NCBI GenBank assembly: GCA_020437365.1
Contig: JAGQWM010000022.1
Coordinates: forward strand, 1-38,065
Length of the DNA stretch: 38,065 nucleotides
DNA from: Chitinophagaceae bacterium
GTDB lineage: Bacteria; Bacteroidota; Bacteroidia; Chitinophagales; Chitinophagaceae
Direction: 5' to 3'
The notes beneath the pieces were generated by a model. The model saw nothing but the letters and a program-made list of their open reading frames with translations, ran no database searches and had not been told where the DNA came from. The position numbers were made by a program, and so were the translations under genes. This document shows positions 7,937-16,463 of this stretch, piece by piece. Each line of letters starts with the position of its first letter. Position 1 is the stretch's first letter.

Positions 7937-8438
7937 TTAGTAGTAAGAAAATGATATGCTGATTTGGGCCCTAATCAGCTTTGATGACCACCGCTGATAA
8001 ATAAAATTTTTGGCAAGAGATTCCTTTCCTGGTTTTGACAAGGCTATAGCTATCGTTTTTACTTTTTTGTTGATATGCTTCATGTATTTTTTCAGGTTAT
8101 AGCATACCGCTGCCATCAACAATGCCTGGTTAGCACATTTTAACCCCCTCGATGTCATTCTTCTTAACCCTAAGAAATTAATCAGCGTACCCCACACCGG
8201 TTCTACCGTGGCACTGCGTTTTCGTTTCATCACTTTACCCTTTATGCTTTGTTGCCTCGCTATGGCTTGCTCTAATTCTTTTTTATAAATACTGTGTTGT
8301 ACTTTCTTAGTCTTCGCCTTTTCACTAATGCAACTCGTTCTTAACGGACATTTATCACAATCGCTTTTTAATGAAAAATACTTCCTTACCGGGTGCCCTC
8401 TTCCATCATCCACTACCCGGCCACTCCCTTTCAGTCGT
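7937..8438 (-). pseudogene. IS1182-type transposase, C-terminal remnant
   Basis: About 165 residues of the C-terminal end of a DDE transposase of the IS1182 family survive. Seen in order: a Cys cluster (DCDKCPLRTSC), a basic stretch with VEPVWGTLINFLGLRRMTSRGL (the E and R/K of the catalytic region), and the ALLMAAVCYNLKKYM helix typical of this family. The N-terminal two thirds, including the first Asp residues, are absent. The reading frame runs on upstream to 8512, but there it only reads the IS3 fragment backwards, so that part is spurious. The right-hand break with the IS3 fragment lies at about 8425-8441. The element cannot move by itself. Confidence 0.8.
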
Positions 8439-8627
8439 TTCAAAGCAGAGTTGTTACAGGATGGCATTTTTGAAAACATTGACGATGCCCGAACAGAAAT
8501 ATTTGAATACATAGAAATGTATTACAACACCCATCGAATACATTCTTCACTCAACTATCAAAGTCCTGATACCTATGAAAAAAAGTATTATTATTGTTTA
8601 ACCCAAGAGAATTTTGTGTCCGTGTAA
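8439..8627 (+). pseudogene. IS3-family transposase (OrfB) C-terminal fragment
   Basis: About 62 codons matching the end of the IS3/IS150-type rve integrase: KAELLQDGIF, then FEYIEMYYNTHRIHSSL and the YQSPDTYE tail that follows the catalytic Glu. The Asp residues and the upstream OrfA are lost. The piece abuts the IS1182 remnant head to head; upstream of about 8439 the frame reads non-coding antisense DNA. The stop at 8625-8627 is probably the natural end of OrfB. IS ends could not be identified with confidence. Confidence 0.75.
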
Positions 8628-9080
8628 TTCGAACCACCTCAGCTTGTCACCTGTCATCACAAGATGAAAATATGAAACCAAAAGTCGAAAGGAAATCTTT
8701 CGCTATGTATAATCATTCAGCATTAGTAGTGATGAATGTAGATGCCCAATGGCGAAAGAACTTTTCAAATGACAGATATTGACGGCAATAATATCCATAT
8801 AATAGAAAGGAAAAAATAAAATAGCATCCAAAAATAGTTATCAAAGATTATAAACCCGCTACGGATAATTGGCAAAATAGTGGCACCATATCATACTTGA
8901 ATAGCTATATTTTAAAAATAATTCGTAATTCTTCGCCTTGAAAGGTATAATAACTTGAATAAATTATACAAATCAACGTTCCGATTCATAGAATTTGACG
9001 GACATCAATTCAATAATGATTTGACAAATGTTACTGAAGACATTATAGCTTTATAAATAAAATTTATTAAATAAAAACAA
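8628..9080. other. Gene-free stretch with decayed coding DNA
   Basis: About 450 bp without an intact gene. Short protein-like runs appear in different + frames: one of about 35 codons ending at a TGA near 8940 (containing KDYKPATDNWQNSGTISYL) and one of about 44 codons ending in TAA near 9055 (containing STFRFIEFDGHQFNNDL). They are interrupted by frame changes and stops, as expected for eroded genes. I cannot name the parents. No tRNA, terminator or attC-like half was found. This marks the right edge of the accessory island. Confidence 0.4.
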
Positions 9081-9572
9081 ATGACCAGCAAATACCTTAT
9101 TGCAGCGTTAGCATTATTTATGCTTGCAGCTTGTAGCCATAAAAAAGAAAATGAAAATGCAAAAAATAAACTGGCGGGCACCTGGCGGTTGATTGAATAC
9201 ACGGATTATGATTTTATCAAAAAAGAATGGACACATCCATACGGCTTGTATCCAAAAGGTTATTTTACCTATACAAAATCGGGAGTGGTAAACTTAAACG
9301 GTTCTGCAGAAAAGCCTATGGAAATTCCCAAAGATTCCCTCTATTCCAAACAAATGACATTAGGAACTTTATTGAATAATGCCTTTGGCAATTTCGGAAC
9401 TTACACAATTGATAGTGTGCATTCAATTGTAATCCATCATGTAGAAGGCGGTTCCGTCATTCCTTATATCGGCACCGATCAACCACGACAATTCATCATC
9501 AAAGGTGATAGGCTGTTTATCGGTGACCCAAGTTTTGAAACCGGTAAAAGAGTTCTGGTAAGAGAAAAATAA
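9081..9572 (+). CDS. Lipocalin-like domain lipoprotein
   Basis: 163 aa. The signal peptide ends in the lipobox LAAC with the lipidated Cys at 18. The mature part shows the pattern of lipocalin-like proteins: KLAGTWRLIEYTD at the start, GYFTYTKSGVV in the middle, then FGTYTID and VIHHVEGG strands, and a final RQFIIKGDRLFIGD. Members are small beta-barrels attached to the cell envelope, of unknown ligand. The gene converges on the TonB receptor with only 2 bp between the stops. The composition returns to that of the core chromosome here, so the island ends before it. Confidence 0.75.
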   Translation: MTSKYLIAALALFMLAACSHKKENENAKNKLAGTWRLIEYTDYDFIKKEWTHPYGLYPKGYFTYTKSGVVNLNGSAEKPMEIPKDSLYSKQMTLGTLLNNAFGNFGTYTIDSVHSIVIHHVEGGSVIPYIGTDQPRQFIIKGDRLFIGDPSFETGKRVLVREK

Positions 9573-9574
9573 AT

Positions 9575-11974
9575 TTATATTTTAAACCGCAACGGGATAT
9601 TCACTTTTACTGAAAAATTTCTACCCGGATTAAATACACCAACTCTTCCGGTCAATTGGTTCATATCCGTATATTTTAACCGGCTTAAATGACTTTGATA
9701 TGCTTTATCAGTAATATTGGTTACACCAAAATAAATGGTGAATAAAGTTTTGTCATGATTTAAAATATCACCACCCATACCCGCATTCAATAGTCCATAC
9801 CCTTTTGTTTCGGTTTCAGTTCCAAAACCTGTGAAAGGATTATGTTGCCTGAAAGTTTTTTCCCAGGAAAGCAATGCATAAAAATTACGAACAAATTTAT
9901 TCAGGTTTTTTACATCGGCTTTTAACTCACTCGTAAAACGAGCTGCCGGCATTAAAGGTAAATTACGGCTTCCACCCACTGCCGTTTTAAATTGTCCGCG
10001 AACAAAAGAAAAACTATTTTCAAAATGAAGCCAATGCAAAGGATGCGGGTGTAAATCAAAAGAAGTTTCAAAGCCGTACAATTTGGCATTTTGTTGGTCA
10101 AACTGATAAGCCGGAATCCAATCACCGGCATCCATAACCAATGAATCTCCACCGGCAGCAGCTTTTAATTTTTGATAAAAAATAAAATGATTGATCTGAT
10201 TATGAAATGCACTAAGACTAAAACTGAAGTGTTTTGTATCAACATCAAGTCCGCCATCCAATTGCCAACTATTTTCCGATTGTAAATTTCGGCTTCCGTA
10301 TTCGTAGCGGTTCGTTCCTTCATGTGCACCGTTGCTGGCCAGCTCAGCCAATGTGGGTGACCGAAAACCCTTGGCCAAATTTATTTTGAGTATAACGGCC
10401 TTGTTTGCTGCGAAACTGATACCTGCACTTCCGGAAAAATTGCCAAAAGACCGTTGAAAATCAGCAAACTTTTCATTGCCGTTTTCATACCATGCTTTTG
10501 AATCAATATGTCGATTGTCGTATCGTAAGCCACCACTGAAAGTTGTCTTTTTGAAGGTTCTTTGTGTAAAAATAAATCCGCCGATATCAAATAAATTATA
10601 TGCCGGTATCAGCATTTCTTCACCTTTGTTTTTGTTGGATTGTTGCATGCCGCTCAATCCAATCGTTGTATGCCAATCTTTCAAACTATGCCACTGCCAT
10701 TGCAAATCGAAATTGAAAGTTTTCAAATCAAAATATAATCCTGCTTCTTTCGGATTTTCATAATGGCCAAATTCTTTACGAATGTTTTGCTGATAACCCA
10801 ATTTGGCTTTCAACCTGTTTTTTCCTACAACAAAATTATTATCGCTTACAATTTTATTATGTAGAATCTGTTGTTGCGGAACAAATAATTTTTGGGAATG
10901 CAAGTCGGCGTTGGTAGCGATTCTTTCGGCAGGTGTACCGGCATATAAAATAAATTTTCCTGTAGCATCATCTCTGTCGCCTTCTATTATGCCCAGCCTT
11001 TGATCGAAACGGCTAAAAATAAGATGACTAAAACCCCAACTTTTATTAATGCCAAAATAACCGCCCATATTTTTTTCATTAAATCCGGAATTCAACACTT
11101 TCCCATCGAATTTGTTTTGATAGTTACCGGCTTTTTTATAAGAACCATACAGGTTCCAGTTGATGCCGTTTTTATTACCGGCCAGTCCGCCATTCAATGC
11201 CAACAAATTATTATTGGATTGAAAATTGGAAAGCAGATGGCCTTTCATCGTTCCTTCTGCCACCGGCACATTCGACATAAAATGAATAACACCGGCCAGC
11301 GCATCGCTGCCATACATTAAGGATGCCGGCCCTTTTACAATTTCTGCTTTTTGTACACTCATTTCATCAACGGCAATACCATGTTCATCGCCCCACTGTT
11401 GTCCTTCCTGTCGCACACCATTATTAATGACGACTACCCTGTTAGCACCCAATCCCCTGATAATCGGTTTACTTATTGCCGGACCGGTGGAAACTTGCGA
11501 AATACCCGGAACATGTGTCAGGGCATCTATAATATTGCTGGAAGGCGTTTGCAATAAAGCCTGCTTTTTTACAGCCACCAACGGCGCAGGCGATTGACGA
11601 ATACTGGTAGCACTTGCCACACCTGTAACCACTACACCACGGTTTTCTACAATCTCCGGTTGCAATGAAAAATCTTTTTGCATGGATTGATTAATATCTA
11701 CATGCACGACAACAGTGGCAAAACCTACATAAGAAACTTCAATAACATGGTGTCCCGGCGAAATATGATCCAGAAAATAATTACCTTCTTGATTAGAAAT
11801 TGTTCCGATTTTGTCATCGGCCAAGAGAAAGGAAGCACCGTGTAATGGTTCCCCGGTTTCTGCATCAGTAATTTTTCCTGCCATAGAAATATGCACGGCA
11901 TTGGAACGTTTTTGCGCCAAGCCTGAATAATTGAAAATGAAAAATAATATAGAGAGTACAATTAGCCTTTTCAT
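9575..11974 (-). CDS. TonB-dependent outer-membrane receptor, probable metal uptake
   Basis: 799 aa. A signal peptide (cleavage after SGLAQ) is followed by a carboxypeptidase-D regulatory-like beta-sandwich (about 30-115), a plug domain (about 130-240, with IRGLGANRVVVINNGVRQEG and GPASLMYGSDALAGVI) and a 22-strand barrel ending in a Lys/Ile-rich strand. The QQWGDEHG stretch in the plug is typical of the ZnuD/heavy-metal branch of TonB receptors, which points to a metal or small metal complex rather than a sugar. No SusD partner is nearby, which also argues against glycan uptake. The small Cys/His membrane protein gene lies 136 bp upstream on the same strand. Energy comes from TonB-ExbBD, encoded elsewhere. 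Confidence 0.88.
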   Translation of the reverse strand: MKRLIVLSILFFIFNYSGLAQKRSNAVHISMAGKITDAETGEPLHGASFLLADDKIGTISNQEGNYFLDHISPGHHVIEVSYVGFATVVVHVDINQSMQKDFSLQPEIVENRGVVVTGVASATSIRQSPAPLVAVKKQALLQTPSSNIIDALTHVPGISQVSTGPAISKPIIRGLGANRVVVINNGVRQEGQQWGDEHGIAVDEMSVQKAEIVKGPASLMYGSDALAGVIHFMSNVPVAEGTMKGHLLSNFQSNNNLLALNGGLAGNKNGINWNLYGSYKKAGNYQNKFDGKVLNSGFNEKNMGGYFGINKSWGFSHLIFSRFDQRLGIIEGDRDDATGKFILYAGTPAERIATNADLHSQKLFVPQQQILHNKIVSDNNFVVGKNRLKAKLGYQQNIRKEFGHYENPKEAGLYFDLKTFNFDLQWQWHSLKDWHTTIGLSGMQQSNKNKGEEMLIPAYNLFDIGGFIFTQRTFKKTTFSGGLRYDNRHIDSKAWYENGNEKFADFQRSFGNFSGSAGISFAANKAVILKINLAKGFRSPTLAELASNGAHEGTNRYEYGSRNLQSENSWQLDGGLDVDTKHFSFSLSAFHNQINHFIFYQKLKAAAGGDSLVMDAGDWIPAYQFDQQNAKLYGFETSFDLHPHPLHWLHFENSFSFVRGQFKTAVGGSRNLPLMPAARFTSELKADVKNLNKFVRNFYALLSWEKTFRQHNPFTGFGTETETKGYGLLNAGMGGDILNHDKTLFTIYFGVTNITDKAYQSHLSRLKYTDMNQLTGRVGVFNPGRNFSVKVNIPLRFKI

Positions 11975-12110
11975 AAATTTTATTTTGCGATGCTGTAATT
12001 TTTGTCCTGTACAGTTTGTTTGAATGACAGCCGTTTATTATTAAATCGAAGCTGTGTTATTTTTTTCTGCGAAAAAGTTGGAAAATAAATTGCCTATGTA
12101 GGCTGTGACA

Positions 12111-12470
12111 TTAACAAACCGGTGGGCCGCGGCTGACAGTAAAAGAAATGACTGTAGGAATATATGCAGTAGGAAAGAAAGTATTTTCTTCCTTGAAATG
12201 CAAAGCACTCATTTGCGGAATGGAATGCGCAGGCACTACTGCATCCCTGGCAAAAACATATTGGCAAATCACACAAACCGCATGCTGCGAAAAATGATGG
12301 ATTCCTTTTTCTGCAATGGAAATGGATTGTTGAGGATGTTGATGAAAAGTTTTCTCGGCCTGGATAAACAACATAATTGCCAACAATAAACCGGCTACTA
12401 TTTGTTTGCTTTTGATATGCTTGAAAAACTTCACGGATGCAAATATAGAGCTTTCTAATAAATGCAACAA
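12111..12470 (-). CDS. Small Cys/His membrane protein, metal-associated?
   Basis: 119 aa of no named family that I can assign surely. One hydrophobic helix (about 23-37) is followed by a His-rich segment (H43, H45, H58, H59, H63), a CxxC pair (C66, C69) and a C-terminal SRGPPVC with Cys as last residue. This layout (single helix, His/Cys cluster, terminal RGPP) resembles DUF2946-like and other small proteins coded beside TonB receptors for copper or other metals. It lies upstream of the receptor gene in the same direction, so joint transcription is likely. A metal-sensing or chaperone role is inference. Confidence 0.6.
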   Translation of the reverse strand: MLHLLESSIFASVKFFKHIKSKQIVAGLLLAIMLFIQAEKTFHQHPQQSISIAEKGIHHFSQHAVCVICQYVFARDAVVPAHSIPQMSALHFKEENTFFPTAYIPTVISFTVSRGPPVC

Positions 12471-12576
12471 TGCTTCATTTTCAAATCACTTTATCACCTT
12501 TCTGAAAGTAAGACAGGGAAAATGTTTGCGTGAATAGTTTTTGGTCATGCTGTGCCATGATGCGCCTTGATGCGCC

Positions 12577-12600
12577 ATGGTGCGTGTCTTCACGCATCAT
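12577..12600 (-). terminator. Hairpin directly after the thiolase stop
   Basis: ATGGTGCGTG (12577-12586) and CACGCATCAT (12591-12600) pair at 9 of 10 positions over a 4-base loop. It touches the thiolase TGA at 12600-12602. No clear T-tract follows on the minus strand, so it may be a 3'-end-stabilising hairpin rather than an intrinsic terminator. Two more copies of GATGCGCC lie at 12559-12576. Confidence 0.45.
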
Positions 12601-13778
12601 CATTGCAAATTTTCAATAATCCCGGCGATGCCTTGTCCGCCGCCAACGCAGGCCGTTACCATACCGTATTTTTTATTCAGCCTTTTTAAATCGGCCAGGT
12701 TTTGAATCGTCAATTTACAACCGGTGCATCCCAAAGGATGGCCAAGGGCAATAGCGCCACCGTTAATATTTACTTTTTGCTTGTCCATATCCAGTTTTCG
12801 TATCACCGCTAAAGATTGCGAAGCGAAAGCTTCATTCAATTCGATTAAATCAATATCAGCCAATTTCTTTCCGGCTTGTTGCAATACTTTGGGCACAGCC
12901 GCTATGGGGCCAATACCCATAATGCGTGGCGGTACTCCTGCTACGGCACAATTCATCAACCGGCCGATAGGCTTCAATCCCAATTCATTCATCATCTTCT
13001 CTCCCATCACAATCACAAAAGCTGCACCATCGGAAGTTTGAGAAGAATTACCGGCCGTAACCACACCACCTGCTGCAAATACTGGTTTCAATTTCGCCAA
13101 TACTTCTAAAGAAGTGTCTTTCCGCGGGCCTTCATCAGTATCCATTGTGTAATTTCTTTTTTGCTGTTTCCCATTTTCATCTACATATATTTCTTCTACA
13201 TCAATCGGAAGGATACCGGATTTAAAATAACCTTTATCAATAGCCGCTAATGCTTTTTGATGCGAATTGAAACTAAAAGCATCCTGGTCTTCCCGGCTTA
13301 CATTGTATTCTTTGGCCACCGCTTCGGCAGTTAATCCCATACTCAGATAATAATCAGGATCATCTTTGGCAATGCGATAAGAAGGCACGGTTTTCCAACC
13401 GGCAGTCGGTACCAAACTCATACTTTCTGTACCGCCGGCAATAATACAATCCGCCATGCCCGTTCTGATTTTGGCCGTAGCCATAGCAATCGTTTCTAAC
13501 CCCGAAGCACAATAACGGTTGACGGTAGCACCGGGCACTTCAATACCCAATGCTCTTGCAGAAATAATTCTTCCGAATTGCAATCCCTGTTCCGCTTCGG
13601 GAACAGCATTACCTACCAACACATCATCTACCCGTTTCGCTTCCAGTTGCGGTACCGATTGCATCAATCCTTTGATGACTTCCACTGCCAAATCATCGGG
13701 GCGATAAAAACGAAATCCTCCTCTTTTGGCTTTTCCTACAGCCGTTCTGTATCCGGCAATGATATATGCTTCTTGCAT
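12600..13778 (-). CDS. Acetyl-CoA C-acyltransferase (3-ketoacyl-CoA thiolase)
   Basis: 392 aa, full thiolase length. It splits 3-ketoacyl-CoA with CoA in the last step of beta-oxidation (or condenses acetyl-CoA in reverse). The nucleophile is C90 in NRYCASGLE; the other catalytic residues are H347 (GHPLG) and C377 (CVGGGQG). NEAFASQ and GGTESMS are also intact. The sequence looks closer to FadA/acyltransferases than to biosynthetic PhaA, but the chain-length preference is not known. No acyl-CoA dehydrogenase or FadB is seen in the window; it stands alone, divergent from pyrD. A 7-bp inverted repeat lies in the shared upstream region. Confidence 0.92.
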   Translation of the reverse strand: MQEAYIIAGYRTAVGKAKRGGFRFYRPDDLAVEVIKGLMQSVPQLEAKRVDDVLVGNAVPEAEQGLQFGRIISARALGIEVPGATVNRYCASGLETIAMATAKIRTGMADCIIAGGTESMSLVPTAGWKTVPSYRIAKDDPDYYLSMGLTAEAVAKEYNVSREDQDAFSFNSHQKALAAIDKGYFKSGILPIDVEEIYVDENGKQQKRNYTMDTDEGPRKDTSLEVLAKLKPVFAAGGVVTAGNSSQTSDGAAFVIVMGEKMMNELGLKPIGRLMNCAVAGVPPRIMGIGPIAAVPKVLQQAGKKLADIDLIELNEAFASQSLAVIRKLDMDKQKVNINGGAIALGHPLGCTGCKLTIQNLADLKRLNKKYGMVTACVGGGQGIAGIIENLQ

Positions 13779-13807
13779 TGTATAATGTATTTAAGGTGTA
13801 AAATATA

Positions 13808-13827
13808 AAAGTTGTTTATGCAACTTT
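13808..13827. promoter_or_regulatory. Inverted repeat between thiolase and pyrD
   Basis: AAAGTTG and CAACTTT are perfect 7-bp arms around a 6-base spacer. The site lies about 30 bp upstream of the thiolase start and about 70 bp upstream of pyrD, a fitting place for an operator. The regulator is unknown. Confidence 0.3.
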
Positions 13828-13883
13828 CCGCATTTCAAATTTACTGAGAGTTTTAATCCCTGCCAAACGGGATAAAGTTCTTT

Positions 13884-13891
13884 TATCTTCG
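13884..13891 (+). promoter_or_regulatory. pyrD promoter -7 box (candidate)
   Basis: TATCTTCG matches the Bacteroidota -7 consensus TAnnTTTG at 7 of 8 positions. It ends 5 bp before the pyrD ATG at 13897, which would place the transcription start at or very near the start codon (leaderless mRNA). Confidence 0.4.
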
Positions 13892-13896
13892 CAACC

Positions 13897-14928
13897 ATGC
13901 TGTATCGTTTCATTCGCCAAATACTTTTTTTGATGCCGCCCGAAAAGGTGCATTATTTCTCCATGAATGGCCTTCATTTTTTATGCAGTATTGGTTTCAA
14001 AAAAATATTAACCCGCAGGTTCACTCCTCGCCAGGCAGAACCATTTGAATTATGGAATTTACAATTCCGAAATCGCATCGGGCTTGGTGCCGGTTTCGAT
14101 AAAAATGCCCGTTATTTACGTGAACTCGAAGTACTTGGTTTTGGTTTTGTAGAAATAGGAACAGTAACGCCGTTGCCGCAAGCTGGCAATGAAAAGCCCC
14201 GTTTATTTCGCCTGCCGAAAGATAAAGCACTCATCAATAGAATGGGATTTAATAACGATGGTGTAGTAAAAATTGCAGAGCGATTAAAAAAATGGAAAGC
14301 AAAAAATCATTCAGTAATGATCGGTGGCAATATTGGTAAAAATAAAATAACTCCCAATGAAGATGCCTGGCAAGATTACGGCAAATGTTTTACGGCCTTA
14401 TTTCCCGTGGTAGATTATTTCGTGGTGAATGTAAGTTCGCCGAATACACCGGGCTTACGAGCCTTGCAGGAAAAGGATGCCTTGCAAAAAATATTGTTGC
14501 ATTTGCAAAACCTGAATCAACAACAACCAAATCAAAAACCCATTTTATTAAAAATTGCTCCTGATTTGTCGCAGGCACAATTAGATGACATCATTGACCT
14601 GGCAACAAATATTCAGTTGGATGGCCTGGTGGCGACCAATACTTCCATCACCCGAGAAGGATTAAAAACTTCGGCGCAACAAATTGAAAAAATCGGGCAT
14701 GGCGGATTGAGCGGTCAACCAATTCGGGAAATGAGTACTGCTGTGTTGCAGTATATTTGTAAACAAACAAACAATAAAATGCCGGTGATAGCAAGTGGCG
14801 GCATTTTTACCGGAGAAGATGCCGATGAGAAATTAAAAACCGGTGCTGCATTATTACAAGTCTGGACAGGATTTATTTATCAAGGGCCGGGCATCATAAA
14901 AAATATTTATAAAAAAATACACGCCTAA
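13897..14928 (+). CDS. pyrD: Quinone-dependent (class 2) dihydroorotate dehydrogenase
   Basis: 343 aa. It oxidises dihydroorotate to orotate in pyrimidine synthesis, passing electrons through FMN to membrane quinone. The N-terminal amphipathic/hydrophobic helix (about 1-32) that docks at the membrane marks class 2. Seen in order: GLGAGFDKN, the EIGTVTPLPQAGNEKPRLFRL block, NRMGFNNDG, the active loop NVSSPNTPGLR with the serine at about 181 (the class 2 base), KIAPDL, and the FMN-phosphate sites GLSGQP and ASGGIF. The ATG fixes the expected N-terminus. The TerC gene follows after 23 bp and is probably co-transcribed. Confidence 0.95.
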   Translation: MLYRFIRQILFLMPPEKVHYFSMNGLHFLCSIGFKKILTRRFTPRQAEPFELWNLQFRNRIGLGAGFDKNARYLRELEVLGFGFVEIGTVTPLPQAGNEKPRLFRLPKDKALINRMGFNNDGVVKIAERLKKWKAKNHSVMIGGNIGKNKITPNEDAWQDYGKCFTALFPVVDYFVVNVSSPNTPGLRALQEKDALQKILLHLQNLNQQQPNQKPILLKIAPDLSQAQLDDIIDLATNIQLDGLVATNTSITREGLKTSAQQIEKIGHGGLSGQPIREMSTAVLQYICKQTNNKMPVIASGGIFTGEDADEKLKTGAALLQVWTGFIYQGPGIIKNIYKKIHA

Positions 14929-14951
14929 AAAGAGCCACATAATCATATACT

Positions 14952-15752
14952 ATGGAACATCTTTTTACCAGTCAAAGCCTGATCAGTTTTTTTATTCTTG
15001 TCATTCTCGAAATTGTTTTGGGTATTGACAATGTCATATTCGTCAGCATTATTCTCAACCGGTTAAAAAAGAAAAAAGAACAGCAACTGGCACGCAGGGT
15101 TTGGATGGTAACGGGTATCATCTCGAGGAGTTTGATGCTTTTGGGATTAGGCTGGCTTTTGAGCCAGAAAGGGAAACCTGTTTTTACCATTGCAGAAAAA
15201 GGATTCGACCTTGCCGGCATCGTAATGATTGTTGGAGGTTTATTCCTCATTTTTAAATCCGTCAAAGAAATTCATAATAAACTGGAAGGTGAAAATCCCA
15301 ATGAAAAACAAACATCTAATGTACATCTTTCATTGGGAGCTGCCATTGGTCAAATTATGTTGATAGATGCTGTGTTTTCTTTCGATAGCATTATTACTGC
15401 CGGCGGTACTGCCAAGTATGTTGAAATTATGATTGCCGCTGTTGTCATTGCCATGATTTTCATGTTTTTATTCAGCGTTGGTATTGCCAAGTTTATACAT
15501 AAACATCCGACTTTGAAAATGTTGGCATTGTCCTTCCTTGTTATGATTGGACTTAGCTTAATTATTGAAGGTTGGGATAGCGAAGCGGCTCACCAATTGC
15601 ATTTGAAAAACTATATTTATTTCGGAATGGCATTTTCGTTCGTTGTTGAAATATTGAATATGACGATGCGCAAAAGGATGAAACAAAACAGGGTGGTTGA
15701 ACTCAATGAACCACGGCTCAAGAAAAAGCAAGAAGACACATCAACAGAGTAA
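14952..15752 (+). CDS. TerC-family integral membrane protein
   Basis: 266 aa with seven or so hydrophobic segments. TerC hallmarks are clear: EIVLGIDNVIF in the first helix and DAVFSFDSI in the middle, two acidic intramembrane motifs that fit a cation path. The family (YjbE/YkoY/Alx/MeeY types) includes manganese exporters that load secreted metalloproteins; older names refer to tellurite resistance. Which ion is moved here is not shown. A charged C-terminal tail follows the last helix. No other ter genes are nearby, so a tellurite system is unlikely. Its 3' end overlaps rsmE, which is convergent, by 12 bp. Confidence 0.88.
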   Translation: MEHLFTSQSLISFFILVILEIVLGIDNVIFVSIILNRLKKKKEQQLARRVWMVTGIISRSLMLLGLGWLLSQKGKPVFTIAEKGFDLAGIVMIVGGLFLIFKSVKEIHNKLEGENPNEKQTSNVHLSLGAAIGQIMLIDAVFSFDSIITAGGTAKYVEIMIAAVVIAMIFMFLFSVGIAKFIHKHPTLKMLALSFLVMIGLSLIIEGWDSEAAHQLHLKNYIYFGMAFSFVVEILNMTMRKRMKQNRVVELNEPRLKKKQEDTSTE

Positions 15753-16448
15753 GGCAGCCGCTTTGATGCCGGCTGTTTCTGTTCTTAATCTTGTATCGCC
15801 AAGGCTTACCGGAATAAAGTCATTTTCATTAGCCCGTTGAATTTCCGTCGGAGAAAAATCACCTTCAGGGCCAATAGCGATTATTGTATTTGATTGTTCC
15901 GTTGTTACTAATCGTAATGGTTGTTTATTTTTATCTTCTAAACAATGGGCGATAAACTTTTCCGTATGCTCCAATTTACTTTTTATAAAATCATCAAACT
16001 GAAGCGGCTCATGCAATTGTGGCAACCAACATTGTTGCGATTGTAACATAGCACTGATGCAAATGCCTTGTATTCTATCTCGGCGAAATGATTTTTTTTC
16101 AGTTCGTTCGCAGCGCAAAGGAATAATATCGGCAACACCCATTTCGGTTGCTTTTTCTACAAACCATTCAAAGCGGTTAGGGTTTTTCAACAAGGACATA
16201 GCGATTGATACCCGTTGTTTTTTGAGGTAGCAATATTGCTGATCTTTGATGAATACCGAACAATCTTTTTTATCGGCCGTAGTAATTTCGCAAGTCAGTA
16301 AATGCCCTTTCCCATCTGTCAGGTGAATAATATCGCCTGTTTTTTTTCTCAGCACTTGCACAATATGTTTGGCGGTGGGTTTGTCCAACGCAATCACCTG
16401 TTGTGTTGTTTGGTAATTTTGAATATAAAAAAAAGGAATGTCCATCAT
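15741..16448 (-). CDS. rsmE: 16S rRNA (uracil(1498)-N3)-methyltransferase
   Basis: 235 aa SPOUT enzyme that methylates N3 of U1498 in helix 44 of 16S rRNA using SAM. An N-terminal PUA-like domain (about 5-70, with AKHIVQVLRKKTGD) precedes the trefoil-knot domain, whose knot sequences IAIGPEGDF and LGDTRLRTETAG bind SAM and are fully conserved. The protein stops soon after AALLC, as family members do. There are two Met codons at the start; the second (16445) is equally possible. The gene lies downstream of dnaB but a terminator separates them, and a TATTTTTA box just before the start suggests its own promoter. Confidence 0.94.
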   Translation of the reverse strand: MMDIPFFYIQNYQTTQQVIALDKPTAKHIVQVLRKKTGDIIHLTDGKGHLLTCEITTADKKDCSVFIKDQQYCYLKKQRVSIAMSLLKNPNRFEWFVEKATEMGVADIIPLRCERTEKKSFRRDRIQGICISAMLQSQQCWLPQLHEPLQFDDFIKSKLEHTEKFIAHCLEDKNKQPLRLVTTEQSNTIIAIGPEGDFSPTEIQRANENDFIPVSLGDTRLRTETAGIKAAALLC

Positions 16449-16451
16449 TGG

Positions 16452-16459
16452 TAAAAATA
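16452..16459 (-). promoter_or_regulatory. rsmE -7 box (candidate)
   Basis: On the minus strand TATTTTTA (7 of 8 to TAnnTTTG) directly follows the T-run of the dnaB terminator and ends 3-6 bp before the rsmE start codons. Terminator tail and promoter are thus merged in about 12 bp. Confidence 0.3.
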
Positions 16460-16463
16460 AAAA

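Noticed and set aside
8328..8512. Long chimeric frames across the IS junction
   Set aside because: On both strands, the part beyond about 8440 or before about 8425 reads the other IS backwards; only the parts that match transposases are kept.
8594..8782. 62-aa open frame downstream of the IS3 fragment
   Set aside because: It begins inside the IS3 fragment in another frame, has no signal peptide, domain or ribosome-binding context, and continues into decayed DNA.
9575..11974. SusC-type glycan importer
   Set aside because: No SusD gene is adjacent and the protein is shorter than SusC (about 1000 aa); the plug motif points to metal-type receptors.
14952..15752. Tellurite-resistance system
   Set aside because: Only a TerC-family gene is present; no terABDEZ partners. 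Manganese or other metal handling is more likely.
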